Translations under genes and position numbers: made by a program | Assembly: GCA_964463165.1 (NCBI GenBank) | Contig: CAYXBK010000012.1 | Coordinates: 83,531-147,530, forward strand | Direction: 5' to 3' | DNA length: 64,000 nt | Origin: UBA7236 sp964463165 | GTDB lineage: Bacteria > Bacteroidota > Bacteroidia > Chitinophagales > BACL12 | In this document: positions 1-8,923 of the stretch, piece after piece | Layout of the letters: each line of letters begins with the position of its first letter | Numbering within the stretch: position 1 is the first letter of the stretch | Notes under the pieces: generated by a model | What the model was told of the DNA's origin: nothing | Database searches by the model: none | What the model saw: only the letters and a program-made list of their open reading frames with translations

Positions 1-29
1 CCTGGTCAATTGCTAGTATATATCTCATC

Positions 30-205
30 GTGTTCGGGTGTTCATGTGTTCGTGTGTTCACGTCGTTGGCTCAGGTTATAATGATCCCTGTTAATTTAAC
101 TTAAATTGAAAAATCATTGATCTGATTTTAATAAGAAAATTATTTTATCAGAATGAAAAGCTGAGCGTTATCGAACGCAGCGAACACGTGAACACCTGAA
201 CACGG
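30..205. repeat. Inverted pair of octamer arrays GTGTTCNN / GAACACNN
   Basis: Four exact-period copies of GTGTTC plus two variable bases fill 30-61. Three copies of the reverse complement, GAACAC plus two bases, fill 182-205. The roughly 120 bases between them are AT-rich and hold no gene that I can see. The right arm ends eight bases before the 3' end of the minus-strand gene that follows. The arrays could fold into a long imperfect hairpin. Function is unknown; the same layout recurs elsewhere in the window with different motifs. Confidence 0.8.
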
Positions 206-212
206 GTCCACA

Positions 213-1286
213 TTATTTCAGCTTCACACTCATCATCACCGGCTGATGATCCGAATATTCAAAATTCAGATTATTGGTTTTGATTTGCAGGAGTTGAATA
301 TTCGGCGACAATAAATAAAAATCGATCAGGGTTTTAAATGTATTTTCATTTAATGGTGTCTCAACATGCCTGTTGGTGGGTGTATACGGGTCGTAAGCCC
401 ACAACCAGTCGGCAGGGAAATAATCAAAACTCATAGCCGGAGGCATAAAGCTATCATATCCGGATTTTGGTTTGAATTTATCAAATTCAAAATTCGGCGG
501 GCATTGATTCCAGTCACCACCAACTATTACATAATTGCCCGATAGATATTGTGCCATTGCAAATTCCTGCAGGAAATCCATTTCCTGATCTTTAATTTCC
601 CCGGTTTCATCGAATGCTGAATTATGCGTGTTTATCACAAGTAAATATTTGCCGTTTTGCAGCGGAAATGTTTGCACTAAAAAACATCTGTCGAGAAAAA
701 ATATTCTTGTCGGCCAGGGAAAATGTCCCGGATATTGAAAACGTTCGGTGGTTGCCGGCTGATATTTTGAAAAACTCGCAACACCGCCGTAAACTTTTCC
801 CATTGGATTTAAATAAGGAACCGGTACAAAATTGACATCATAATTTAATCCGAAAGAAGAAGCATATCCTTGTAAAATATGATTCACCTCTCTGAACTGA
901 TCGGTTTCATAACTGCGTTTGGAATTGCGGTCGATTTCCTGGATCAATATAAAATCCACCGTATCATTTTGCTGAATAATATTCCTGATGCCTGAAAAAT
1001 ATTTTTCGGATAATTCCCGTGGCGGACGAACATGGTCGCCTCCATCATAAAAGAAATCCATTTCTTTTCCAAGGCCCGCATAACCGATATTCCAGGTCAT
1101 GAATGTGAGGATGGAATCAATTTCAGCGGGTTCTGTTGCTTTGCCTTTTATTTCAACATTTTCCGCACTCATGGGTTCGGGCGAATAATCAGTGATGGTT
1201 CCGTAAATGATCACGCCTGCCAGATAAAGCACCACGATCAAAATAAGCCATCCGAATATTTTTAAAACGGGTTTGAATTTTTTCAT
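213..1286 (-). CDS. Membrane-anchored endonuclease/exonuclease/phosphatase (EEP) family protein
   Basis: This is a 357-residue protein with an N-terminal membrane anchor at about residues 11-30, followed by an EEP (DNase I-like) domain. The family motifs are in order: TWNIGYAG with N66, LIQEID with E117, NTHN with H221, GGDWNQCP with D258 and N260, and SDHQP with D346-H347. The metal-binding and catalytic set therefore looks complete. Family members hydrolyse phosphodiesters in nucleic acids, phosphoinositides or sphingolipids; the substrate cannot be read here. The anchor suggests the domain sits outside the inner membrane. The ATG start has no good alternative and the gene stands alone. Family assignment is secure, substrate unknown. 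Confidence 0.85.
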   Translation of the reverse strand: MKKFKPVLKIFGWLILIVVLYLAGVIIYGTITDYSPEPMSAENVEIKGKATEPAEIDSILTFMTWNIGYAGLGKEMDFFYDGGDHVRPPRELSEKYFSGIRNIIQQNDTVDFILIQEIDRNSKRSYETDQFREVNHILQGYASSFGLNYDVNFVPVPYLNPMGKVYGGVASFSKYQPATTERFQYPGHFPWPTRIFFLDRCFLVQTFPLQNGKYLLVINTHNSAFDETGEIKDQEMDFLQEFAMAQYLSGNYVIVGGDWNQCPPNFEFDKFKPKSGYDSFMPPAMSFDYFPADWLWAYDPYTPTNRHVETPLNENTFKTLIDFYLLSPNIQLLQIKTNNLNFEYSDHQPVMMSVKLK

Positions 1287-1353
1287 ATGCTGATTTGACG
1301 TGAAGTTAATTCAAGTCAATTTATTTATATATTTATCGCTGAATTAAATTTAT

Positions 1354-2181
1354 ATGATCCATCAAACATATGCATGGCAAAATTCAAAGGGGCAAAAGAT
1401 CTTTGGTCAAAGCTGGACAACCGAACAACCGCGGGCATTAATTTGTCATTTTCACGGGCAAAGCGATCATAGCACACGGTTTACGCATGTTGCCGGATTT
1501 TTTACAAAAAACAATGTGAATTTTTTTGCTGCTGATTTTCCCGGACATGGATACAGTGATGGAAAACGTGGCCATATCATTAAATTTTATGAATATATCG
1601 AAACGGTTGAAATAGTATACAGGGAAGCAACAAAATTATTTCCGGATTTACCGGTATTTATTTACGGGCACAGTATGGGAGGTAATGTTTGTATTAACCA
1701 CGCATTGCTCGCTAAACAAAATATCAGGGGATACATCATTACTTCACCATGGATCCGTCTTGCATTTGAACCACCTGCATGGAAAATTGCTTTGGGCAAA
1801 TCGATTAAATCCTTTTATCCGGCATTGCAGCAACCAACCGGTTTGAACCCGGCTTTGATTTCGCATGATAAAGAAGTTGTTGAAAAATATAAATCGGATA
1901 AACTTGTTCATGGAAAGATAACAACTTCCGCTTTTTTTGAAATACTTTCCAATGGAAAAGATATATTGGTAAATGCCGAACGTCTGAAGTATCCTATGTT
2001 GTTATTGCACGGAACGGCCGATGGCTTAACAGATCATAAAGCCAGCCGTGAATTTGCAGCAATGCGCCCTGATTTAATTACCTATAAAGAATTTGAAGGA
2101 TTATATCACGAAATGCATAATGAACCCGAAAAGCAACAGATTTTCGATACAATTTTAAACTGGATCAATCAAAAAATTTAA
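1354..2181 (+). CDS. Alpha/beta hydrolase, monoacylglycerol-lipase-like (serine aminopeptidase S33 fold)
   Basis: This 275-residue cytoplasmic hydrolase has the nucleophile elbow GHSMGG with S107, an acid in HGTADGLTDH (D222) and a histidine in GLYHE (H251). The early stretch DFPGHGYSDGKRGHI is typical of monoglyceride lipases and lysophospholipases of the Hydrolase_4 group. Likely substrates are acylglycerols or other small esters, but the sequence does not decide. No signal peptide is visible. The gene is divergent from the EEP gene upstream, and its stop is one base before the start of the next gene, so the two are probably co-transcribed. Confidence 0.85.
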   Translation: MIHQTYAWQNSKGQKIFGQSWTTEQPRALICHFHGQSDHSTRFTHVAGFFTKNNVNFFAADFPGHGYSDGKRGHIIKFYEYIETVEIVYREATKLFPDLPVFIYGHSMGGNVCINHALLAKQNIRGYIITSPWIRLAFEPPAWKIALGKSIKSFYPALQQPTGLNPALISHDKEVVEKYKSDKLVHGKITTSAFFEILSNGKDILVNAERLKYPMLLLHGTADGLTDHKASREFAAMRPDLITYKEFEGLYHEMHNEPEKQQIFDTILNWINQKI

Positions 2182-2182
2182 T

Positions 2183-2641
2183 ATGAGCTCTGCCCAAATA
2201 AATTATTTACGCCCTGTCCGTATAATTTTTGCATCGGTTGTTTTATTTCCATTTATCTTCCTTGCGACTGTAATTTATATGCAATCGGGCTCCCAAAAAC
2301 AGCCGTCGGATTATAGCGATCCCTTATTATATGCCTGCATTATTTTCGCAACCTCTGCTGTGATCGGTTCAACTTTAAATTACAGATTCAGAATGGCCGG
2401 TATAAAACAATTGCCGACCCTAATCACGAAATTAAATGCATGGCGTTCGGTTTTTATTGTTTCCATTGCAATGATCGAGGCACCGACAATTTTTTCAGCT
2501 GTTTGTCTTTTAATTAAAGGATATGATATTTTCCTCTATATCGCCGCCGCATTACTGGCAACACAATTTATGAATTGGCCTGCAAGAGAAAAAATTAAAA
2601 AAGATTTGGATTTGAGTGATGAGGATGCTGCGGGTTTGTAA
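2183..2641 (+). CDS. Small multi-pass membrane protein of unknown function
   Basis: This protein has 152 residues and about four hydrophobic segments (roughly 13-32, 48-65, 87-108 and 112-130) with a charged C-terminal tail. I do not recognise a family. It starts one base after the alpha/beta hydrolase stop, which suggests translational coupling and a shared transcript. The C terminus is acidic (SDEDAAGL) and probably cytoplasmic. Nothing in it indicates enzymatic activity. Confidence 0.7.
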   Translation: MSSAQINYLRPVRIIFASVVLFPFIFLATVIYMQSGSQKQPSDYSDPLLYACIIFATSAVIGSTLNYRFRMAGIKQLPTLITKLNAWRSVFIVSIAMIEAPTIFSAVCLLIKGYDIFLYIAAALLATQFMNWPAREKIKKDLDLSDEDAAGL

Positions 2642-2645
2642 GTTG

Positions 2646-2793
2646 GCTGCTGGCCGCTAGTCACTGGCCACTAGCTCCTGGGTACTTAAAACAAATTAGA
2701 GTAAAAGCAATTTTTTATTTTTAATTTGTATATCTATCAGCTACTAGAAGCCATTACGCAACAACTAGCAGCCAGTAGCCAGCAGCTGGCAAC
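2646..2793. repeat. Inverted pair of degenerate heptamer arrays between convergent genes
   Basis: Five contiguous heptamers of consensus GYYNCTR (GCTGCTG, GCCGCTA, GTCACTG, GCCACTA, GCTCCTG) fill 2646-2680. Eight heptamers of the reverse-complement pattern (CAGCTAC, TAGAAGC, CATTACG, CAACAAC, TAGCAGC, CAGTAGC, CAGCAGC, TGGCAAC) fill 2738-2793. About 57 AT-rich bases separate them. The unit abuts the stop codons of the two converging genes, so it could act as a bidirectional 3' structure. Confidence 0.8.
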
Positions 2794-2794
2794 C

Positions 2795-3853
2795 CTAATC
2801 CCTTTTCCTGTTCAAGCCCATTGCTTTCACCATCCAGTTAGGCAAGGATGATTCAGGATTGCGTTTGCGGAGATCGAGATACCAACCTAATTTTTTTAGT
2901 ACAGGTACTTTATGTGTTTCTACAAATTCAATTAAAGCTCCATCAGCATCTTCGATATATGAAAAATGTCCGGCAGCTTCACCCATGTCGAAATGCTCAC
3001 CGCTGTCAACTGTAAAAGGATGGCCCTTTGATGCACATAATTCTTTCATTTCTTTCATGCCGCGGATATCAAAACATAAATGGATAAAACCAAGATCCCC
3101 CCAAAAACGATTTTCAAATATTTTTTTGGGTTGGCGATCATGAATTTTAATTAATTCAATTTGTCCGTTCCCCAATAATTTACTGAATGGCCCTTTTCTG
3201 TTTTCCGTTTGTGCAAGCAATACTCTGCGTGATCTAAAATTTCCACCTGGTAAAATAGCTGTGTCGGAAAATATTTCTTCTTTATCGTACAGCACTTTAT
3301 CAAAACCAAGAATTTCTGAATACACAACTTTGGCTTTTTCAATATCAGTAACACCGATCATGGCGCCATAACATCCGCCGGTCGTAAAATTTGTTTTTCC
3401 AAACCAGTCGTCTGCTTTTACAATTTCAAAAATATTTCCGTAGAGATCCTTCACAAAAAAATGTTCATCACCTTTCGGATCGATGGAAATATCTCCCAAT
3501 AAATTTGCATTTTTCTTTTTGAGATGTTTAAAGCTCGCCTGCACATCGCGGCTTTTAATTTTACAAACATAAATACCCAGGTCGCCGTATTGAATTTCAG
3601 ATGCTGGAGCAACAGGTTTGCGTGACGTATATTGCCAGATCTCGAAACCACCGCCGCCATTCATATTAATGGCGAGAATTGCATGGCGTTTATGCGGCAT
3701 TCCACCGGTATAGGGCAACATTAAATTTGCTTCGGCAGCTTCTTCAAAGATCTTTACATCCATTCCTAAGTTTTCACGATACCATCGCCATGCTTCATGT
3801 ACGAATGGATTTCCGATGCCGATCTGCTGTATGCCGCTGATAATTGGTTTCAT
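2795..3853 (-). CDS. VOC family protein with two glyoxalase/dioxygenase-like domains
   Basis: This 352-residue protein is built from two vicinal-oxygen-chelate units, about residues 1-150 and 155-315. Each has the beta-alpha-beta-beta-beta pattern and motifs such as DLYGNIFEIV and DADGALIEFVE, which close a VOC module and carry a potential metal-binding glutamate. Family members include glyoxalases, extradiol dioxygenases and epimerases that use a divalent metal. The substrate cannot be inferred. The C-terminal tail after residue 320 is basic and specific to this protein. The gene is monocistronic, convergent with the membrane-protein gene, and has a heptamer array 16 bases upstream of its start. 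Confidence 0.75.
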   Translation of the reverse strand: MKPIISGIQQIGIGNPFVHEAWRWYRENLGMDVKIFEEAAEANLMLPYTGGMPHKRHAILAINMNGGGGFEIWQYTSRKPVAPASEIQYGDLGIYVCKIKSRDVQASFKHLKKKNANLLGDISIDPKGDEHFFVKDLYGNIFEIVKADDWFGKTNFTTGGCYGAMIGVTDIEKAKVVYSEILGFDKVLYDKEEIFSDTAILPGGNFRSRRVLLAQTENRKGPFSKLLGNGQIELIKIHDRQPKKIFENRFWGDLGFIHLCFDIRGMKEMKELCASKGHPFTVDSGEHFDMGEAAGHFSYIEDADGALIEFVETHKVPVLKKLGWYLDLRKRNPESSLPNWMVKAMGLNRKRD

Positions 3854-3869
3854 GGCGCAAAGATAAGTT

Positions 3870-3911
3870 GTGAGAGTTAAGAGTCAAGAGTCAGGAGTCA
3901 AGAGTCAGGAG
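3870..3911. repeat. Heptamer array, TCAAGAG type
   Basis: Six contiguous heptamers close to TCAAGAG or TCAGGAG lie just upstream of the VOC gene. The core GAGT is the reverse complement of the ACTC core in the CCACTCA array that begins about 100 bases to the right. The two may therefore form another inverted pair. Confidence 0.75.
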
Positions 3912-4009
3912 AAAGAAATGCAAACAGTGAATAATTATCAATGAAACCCAAATATCAAAAACATTTTACGACGCATAGATTTTATCAGAGTTTATTACTC
4001 TTGCGTCAG

Positions 4010-4228
4010 CCACTCACCACTCACCACTCACCACTCACCACTCACCACTCACCACTCACCACTCNNNNNNNNNNNNNNNNNNNNNNNNNNNNNNNNNNNN
4101 NNNNNNNNNNNNNNNNNNNNNNNNNNNNNNNNNNNNNNNNNNNNNNNNNNNNNNNNNNNNNNNNCCACTCACCACTCACCACTCACCACTCACCACTCAC
4201 CACTCACCACTCACCACTCCCCACTCAC
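4010..4228. repeat. CCACTCA heptamer tandem array interrupted by a 100-N assembly gap
   Basis: Seven perfect copies of CCACTCA plus six bases precede a run of exactly 100 N (4065-4164). Nine more copies, one of them CCACTCC, follow the gap. A 100-base N run is a conventional scaffold gap, so the true copy number is unknown and the array is probably longer. The array ends at the stop codon of the minus-strand SDR gene. A reading frame through the array encodes only a repeat and is not a gene. Confidence 0.9.
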
Positions 4229-5047
4229 CTAAACATTCGGATCTCGTTTCGCGGCGATATTATAATAAAGGGAAGGGATCACTCTTCTGATCATCAGCAA
4301 TAATTTTTCTTTTCCGGCGATCATCAATTCTTTTTTATTTGATTTCAATCCGGCTATTATTTTTCTGGCACATAGATCGGCAGGAATTCCTTTTTCCTGA
4401 GCAACATCCATTTTATTGTGTTTCGAGCCGTCGGCTTTCAATGCATTTAATGAAATATTTGTTTTCACTCTCCCCGGGCAAACAAGCATCACGTGTACAT
4501 TTGTTGTGCTTAATTCGGCCTGCAATGATTCGTAAAATCCGTGTAAAGCAAATTTGGAAGCGGAATAAGCGCTGCGTTGTTTCCATCCGTATTTTCCTGA
4601 TAAACTGCTCATCACCACAATTTGGCCCGAATTATTTTTGATGAGCTCGGGCAGCACAGCTTTGGTGAGTGCGATATTGGAAAAATAATTCAGCTCCATT
4701 ATTTTTCTATCGATTTCAATTGGTGTTTCTGCAGCTGTGGACCGCTGACTGATCCCTCCGTTATTAATAAGGATATCAATTGTTCCAAAAATGGAAATTG
4801 CTTTTTCTGTTATCAATTTAAAATCTACCGATGTGAGATCAAATGGTAAAATTTCAACATTCTTAGTAAATTCTTTGCAGGCTGTTTGAACACGTTTTAA
4901 TTCTTCTTCCCGGCGTGCAGATAAAATCAGTTGCGATTTCAACTTTGCAAATTCAACAGCCAGTGCTTCTCCGATCCCTGAAGATGCACCTGTGATCCAA
5001 ACGACTTTATTCTCAAACATGCTCAAATTTATATATTCATGTTTCAA
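4229..5047 (-). CDS. Short-chain dehydrogenase/reductase (SDR)
   Basis: This classical SDR of 272 residues has a Rossmann fold with TGASSGIG at about residues 19-26, NNGG after the fourth strand, a serine in VVMSSLSG, and the catalytic pair YSASK (Y161, K165). An NAD(P)H-dependent oxidation or reduction is expected; the substrate is unknown. A second ATG at position 5020 (residue 10, MFENKVVW) begins exactly where SDR homologues usually start and may be the true start. The longer form overlaps the upstream GNAT gene by 11 bases, so the two are likely co-transcribed. The stop codon abuts the CCACTCA array. Confidence 0.88.
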   Translation of the reverse strand: MKHEYINLSMFENKVVWITGASSGIGEALAVEFAKLKSQLILSARREEELKRVQTACKEFTKNVEILPFDLTSVDFKLITEKAISIFGTIDILINNGGISQRSTAAETPIEIDRKIMELNYFSNIALTKAVLPELIKNNSGQIVVMSSLSGKYGWKQRSAYSASKFALHGFYESLQAELSTTNVHVMLVCPGRVKTNISLNALKADGSKHNKMDVAQEKGIPADLCARKIIAGLKSNKKELMIAGKEKLLLMIRRVIPSLYYNIAAKRDPNV

Positions 5048-5570
5048 TTTTATTCCCGGCTCCGATTTCTTTTATCATAATATAATCTTCCTGCGGGTCG
5101 CTGCCTAAAACAAAAACAGTTGTGCCGCTTATAATAAAACCATAATGCTGATAAATTTCAATCGCCCTGGTATTTTTTTTCCAGACACCAAGCCAGATCA
5201 GATCATAATTTTGATCTTTCGCGAAATCGAAACAAAATTCCATTAATTGCTTTCCGATCTTTTTTCCCTGGTATGCACCGTCCACATAATACCGTGCGAT
5301 TTCAATGCTTTTTTTGCCCGTTGTTTGTTCCGGTTCCCTGCCGGTCATCAATTCGACATATCCGAGAAACGATTCACCTTCAGTAAAAATAAAATACGAA
5401 ATATGCCCTGTCTGTATTTCTTCACTGAGTTGTTTTTCGGTAAAATGAGAAGCCATATAATCTGCAAGGTCGCTTTCCGTATTATACCAGGAATAAGCTT
5501 CATAAAACGTTTTCTTACATAGTGCAGATAACTGCGGCACATCTTTGAGTTCTGCTTGCCTGATCCCCAT
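5037..5570 (-). CDS. GNAT family N-acetyltransferase
   Basis: This 177-residue acetyltransferase has the GNAT fold. The acetyl-CoA pyrophosphate-binding motif A is visible as YVDGAYQGKKIGKQLM, followed by the strand-helix segment DLIWLGVWKKNTRAIEIYQHYGF typical of small-molecule and protein N-acetyltransferases (quoted here as a region, about residues 128-150). The acceptor is unknown. It is the first gene of a two-gene minus-strand unit with the SDR, whose start overlaps its end. Confidence 0.85.
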   Translation of the reverse strand: MGIRQAELKDVPQLSALCKKTFYEAYSWYNTESDLADYMASHFTEKQLSEEIQTGHISYFIFTEGESFLGYVELMTGREPEQTTGKKSIEIARYYVDGAYQGKKIGKQLMEFCFDFAKDQNYDLIWLGVWKKNTRAIEIYQHYGFIISGTTVFVLGSDPQEDYIMIKEIGAGNKIET

Positions 5571-5768
5571 ATTTGTTTTGCGTTTCTAAGTTGAAGCCTG
5601 TTTATCCCCGATTTTCACAACTTCGTCGAAAAAAGCGTTAAAATTTATCATGACACTGTAACTTTATACCTTGTTGAAGCGCCATAGCGTTAAAGTTAGT
5701 TAACAATCCAAAATTTCTGCTAAATGCGCACTATTTTCACATTGCCACTAAGGCTCCAACTCAAACAC

Positions 5769-6164
5769 ATGAATCTGAAAAGATATACCCTCCTGCTTGT
5801 CCTGTTCTTTGCGGGGTTTGCATCGGGTTTCGCTTCCGGTTATAGTTGTGATCCGGATGGAGAAGACCTTCTCAAGAAAGCCATATCCATTGTTGAAGAA
5901 ACGTCGCAGCGCACATATTGCGGTCAGGAGACAGAAAAAAAGATTTCCTATGCATCGGTTTACCCGAAGGCTGATGAAAACAATGTGGTGATAACGTTTA
6001 CGATCGACGAACAGAATAAGATCCACGTTTTGAATGTGCAGGGAGGAAATACCTTGCTTAATCATTATATCAAAACCTCACTCGAAGGCAAAGAACTGAA
6101 AAGTGAAAATGCAATTCCCGGGATCAATTATGTAATGACCGTGAAAATACCGGCATCTGTCTGA
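5769..6164 (+). CDS. Small secreted protein of unknown function
   Basis: About 131 residues are predicted from the ATG at 5769, chosen because it opens directly into a signal peptide (MNLKRYTLLLVLFFAGFA). An upstream in-frame ATG at 5724 would add 15 residues before it and looks less natural. The mature part has two cysteines (SCDPDGE and YCGQE) and a region of alternating strands resembling a TonB-C-like or small periplasmic fold, but I do not recognise a family. A clear intrinsic terminator follows. The gene appears monocistronic. Confidence 0.65.
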   Translation: MNLKRYTLLLVLFFAGFASGFASGYSCDPDGEDLLKKAISIVEETSQRTYCGQETEKKISYASVYPKADENNVVITFTIDEQNKIHVLNVQGGNTLLNHYIKTSLEGKELKSENAIPGINYVMTVKIPASV

Positions 6165-6190
6165 AAAATACCTTTATAAAATATTTTTAA

Positions 6191-6220
6191 AACCTCTGAT
6201 TTCGTCAGGGGTTTTTTATT
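6191..6220 (+). terminator. Rho-independent terminator
   Basis: A nine-base-pair stem, AACCTCTGA with TCAGGGGTT and one G-T pair, encloses a five-base loop and is followed by a run of T. It lies 27 bases after the stop of the small secreted protein gene. Confidence 0.85.
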
Positions 6221-6303
6221 TTTGATGATTCATGAATTAAGAATACCTGTCATTTCAGTCATTCATATTTTAAAGTTTCGTTTTTAGCTAAACAAATTCA
6301 CCA

Positions 6304-8868
6304 ATGAATAAAATTGTCATCTTCTTCCTGCTCACAATATCATTGCAAATATCAGCACAGCAAACCGAATGGAACAGTTCCCGGATTTTACTGGAGATTG
6401 AAAAATTAAATACAACCGGATCTGTTTTATATATTGCTGCACATCCTGATGATGAAAATACCAGGCTGATCACGTATCTCGCAAATGATAAAAAAGTACG
6501 CACAGGTTATCTCTCCCTAACACGTGGTGACGGCGGACAAAATTTAGTGGGTGAAGAACAGGGCGCTTATCTGGGTGTGATCAGGACACAGGAATTAATG
6601 GCCGCAAGAAGAACCGATGGCGGTGAACAATTTTTTACACGTGCCGTAGATTTTGGTTACAGCAAAAGTGCGGATGAAACATTTTCAAAATGGCCGCATG
6701 ATAGTTTGCTTGCAGATGTTGTTTGGGTGATCAGGAATTTCAGGCCGGATATCATTATTACCAGATTTCCTGCCGATGAACGTGCAGGGCATGGACAGCA
6801 TACCGTGAGTGCAATGATCGCAGAAGAAGCTTTTGCCGCAGCAGCGGATCCCACAAAATTTCCTGAACAATTAAAATATGTTTCTGTCTGGCAAACGCAA
6901 CGTTTATTCTGGAATAATTCAACCTGGTGGGATAAAGAATTGCCGAATAAAATTGCCAACGGCGATAAAAATCTTGTTTCATTTGATGTAGGCGGATATA
7001 ATGCATTACTCGGAAAAAGTTATGGAGAAATTGCAGCCGACAGCCGCACAAATCACAAGAGCCAGGGATTTGGTGCAACACCTACCCGTGGCGAACAAAA
7101 AGAATATCTTGAATTAAAAAAAGGAAATGCGGTCATATCGAATACAGATTTGCTTGCAGACATTAATACCACCTGGGAACGATACAGGCAAGGCAGCGAA
7201 ATTAAAATCGTCCTTGAAAAAATTATTGCGGATTATGATATTTCACATCCGGAGAAATCGGTGGATGCATTATTAACGATTTACAATATGCTGGATAAAA
7301 TGCCCGCAGATAAATTTATTGATTTTAAAAAGCAACAATGCCAGAATATTATTGCTGCGTGTCTGGGATTATGGCTTGAACCTGTTGCTGAAAAACAAAG
7401 TTATGGCGCTTATGAAAAAATTAAACTTGTTTCAACAGCATTAAAAAGGACAGATTACCCGATAGTACTTGAATCAATACAATATTTCGATAAACCTTCT
7501 AATTCATTTATCACTGATAAAGTAGGCGAAATTTTACCGCCGGGAATTAATCAGATTGATACACTTATTACTTATTTCCCATATAACGTTTATTATTCAC
7601 CATATTGGTTATCTGAAAAATTTCCGGATCAGCAAACCAGTTTATTTACAGTAAAATCATTGCAACAACGATTGTTGCCGGAAAACAAACCTGCAGCAAC
7701 GATTACATACACAATTAAAATTGGTGATCGCTCATTTAAATTTGAAAAGGCGGTTGTCTATAAAGAAACTGATGCCGTGAAAGGTGAAATTTATCGCCCG
7801 CTTCAGATACTTACAAGTGAAACCGCTGAAACTTCCACTCCATTGATTTTTGTAAAATCGGGAAACATACCGGAAGTTATTTTACATATTAAAGCGTTAA
7901 CGGATAATTATTCCAGAAAAATTTATCTTTTAAATGATACAAGCAGAATTAAAACAGATCCGCCATTTATTGAGGTGAATCTTGGGGAAAATGAAAGCGT
8001 GGAACTTAAGTTTAAAATATTGGAAACTGTTTCCGGCGCAATGATACTGACACCGGCTTTTTATAGGGTTGATACCCTCACGATTTTAGATGAAGAAACA
8101 TACACTGAAAAACAGCTTACAGTCAGTTCTGCAATTCCTGTCCTGAAATCTGTCACAATTCACTACGACCATATTCCTGATCAGTTTATCATGGAAGATC
8201 TGAAAATAAAACTCGTTAATATAAATTGCGCAAAGCCTGCATTGAAAATAGCTTATATCGAAGGTGCCGGTGATAAAGTGGATGAAAGTTTAAAGCAATT
8301 CGGATTAAATATCACAACGATCAAACCCGAACAGATCACGGCAGAAGAATTAAAAAAATACGATGCTGTTGTGATCGGTGTGCGTGCATATAATGTTTCA
8401 AAAACATTGGCTGATAATCAGCAAATAGTTTTGAATTATGTAAACGAGGGAGGTCTGGTGATCACACAATATTCCACCAACTGGGATTCGTATGCAGAAC
8501 AACTCGGGCCCTATCCGTTTAAAATCACCCGCAACAGAGTGACAGATGAAAATTCACCGGTTGAATTTTTATTGGCTGATCATCCTGTTTTAAATTATCC
8601 GAATAAAATAACAAAAGAAGATTTTAACGGATGGATACAGGAACGCGGAATTTATTTTACTACAGATATGTCGCCGGAATATAAAATGCCGCTCGCGTTT
8701 ACTGATCCGAATGAACAACCGCAAAGCGGAAGTTTAATTATTGCTGATTACGGTAAAGGTGCATTCATGTATACAGGGATTGTATTTTTCAGGGAATTAC
8801 CGGCAGGGGTGCCGGGTGCATACAGGTTGTTTGTGAATATGTTGTCGTATAAACAAGGTGGGAAGTGA
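6304..8868 (+). CDS. Large secreted PIG-L/LmbE family deacetylase
   Basis: This 854-residue protein begins with a signal peptide (MNKIVIFFLLTISLQISAQ). The N-terminal PIG-L domain carries the zinc and catalytic motif AHPDDE at 46-51 and a second histidine motif GHGQHTVS near residue 162. Family members remove N-acetyl groups from GlcNAc-type substrates. The typical domain is about 250 residues. The rest here consists of a central beta-rich region and a C-terminal Rossmann-like segment around residues 650-850 (KYDAVVIGVRAYN, YGKGAFMYTGI) resembling a ThuA or glutamine-amidotransferase-like fold. Extracellular or periplasmic glycan processing is an inference. The last bases of the gene merge into a heptamer array. 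Confidence 0.82.
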   Translation: MNKIVIFFLLTISLQISAQQTEWNSSRILLEIEKLNTTGSVLYIAAHPDDENTRLITYLANDKKVRTGYLSLTRGDGGQNLVGEEQGAYLGVIRTQELMAARRTDGGEQFFTRAVDFGYSKSADETFSKWPHDSLLADVVWVIRNFRPDIIITRFPADERAGHGQHTVSAMIAEEAFAAAADPTKFPEQLKYVSVWQTQRLFWNNSTWWDKELPNKIANGDKNLVSFDVGGYNALLGKSYGEIAADSRTNHKSQGFGATPTRGEQKEYLELKKGNAVISNTDLLADINTTWERYRQGSEIKIVLEKIIADYDISHPEKSVDALLTIYNMLDKMPADKFIDFKKQQCQNIIAACLGLWLEPVAEKQSYGAYEKIKLVSTALKRTDYPIVLESIQYFDKPSNSFITDKVGEILPPGINQIDTLITYFPYNVYYSPYWLSEKFPDQQTSLFTVKSLQQRLLPENKPAATITYTIKIGDRSFKFEKAVVYKETDAVKGEIYRPLQILTSETAETSTPLIFVKSGNIPEVILHIKALTDNYSRKIYLLNDTSRIKTDPPFIEVNLGENESVELKFKILETVSGAMILTPAFYRVDTLTILDEETYTEKQLTVSSAIPVLKSVTIHYDHIPDQFIMEDLKIKLVNINCAKPALKIAYIEGAGDKVDESLKQFGLNITTIKPEQITAEELKKYDAVVIGVRAYNVSKTLADNQQIVLNYVNEGGLVITQYSTNWDSYAEQLGPYPFKITRNRVTDENSPVEFLLADHPVLNYPNKITKEDFNGWIQERGIYFTTDMSPEYKMPLAFTDPNEQPQSGSLIIADYGKGAFMYTGIVFFRELPAGVPGAYRLFVNMLSYKQGGK

Positions 8869-8902
8869 GAAGGAAGAAGGAAGAAGGGAGAAGGAAGAAG
8901 TG
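8861..8902. repeat. Heptamer array, AGAAGGA type
   Basis: Six contiguous heptamers near AGAAGGA (GGAAGTG, AGAAGGA, AGAAGGA, AGAAGGG, AGAAGGA, AGAAGTG) start inside the last codons of the deacetylase gene. They run to 22 bases before the next small reading frame. No inverted partner is evident nearby. Confidence 0.75.
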
Positions 8903-8923
8903 AGAAATCATCTCGAATATTAA

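Noticed and set aside
4010..4228. CRISPR array
   Set aside because: The repeat unit is seven bases with no spacers, and no cas genes are near. It is a microsatellite-like tandem array.
3941..4303. 120-residue protein reading through the CCACTCA repeat and the N gap
   Set aside because: It is composed of repeat-encoded Thr-His-Ser-Pro-Leu and unknown bases, and it overlaps the true SDR gene.
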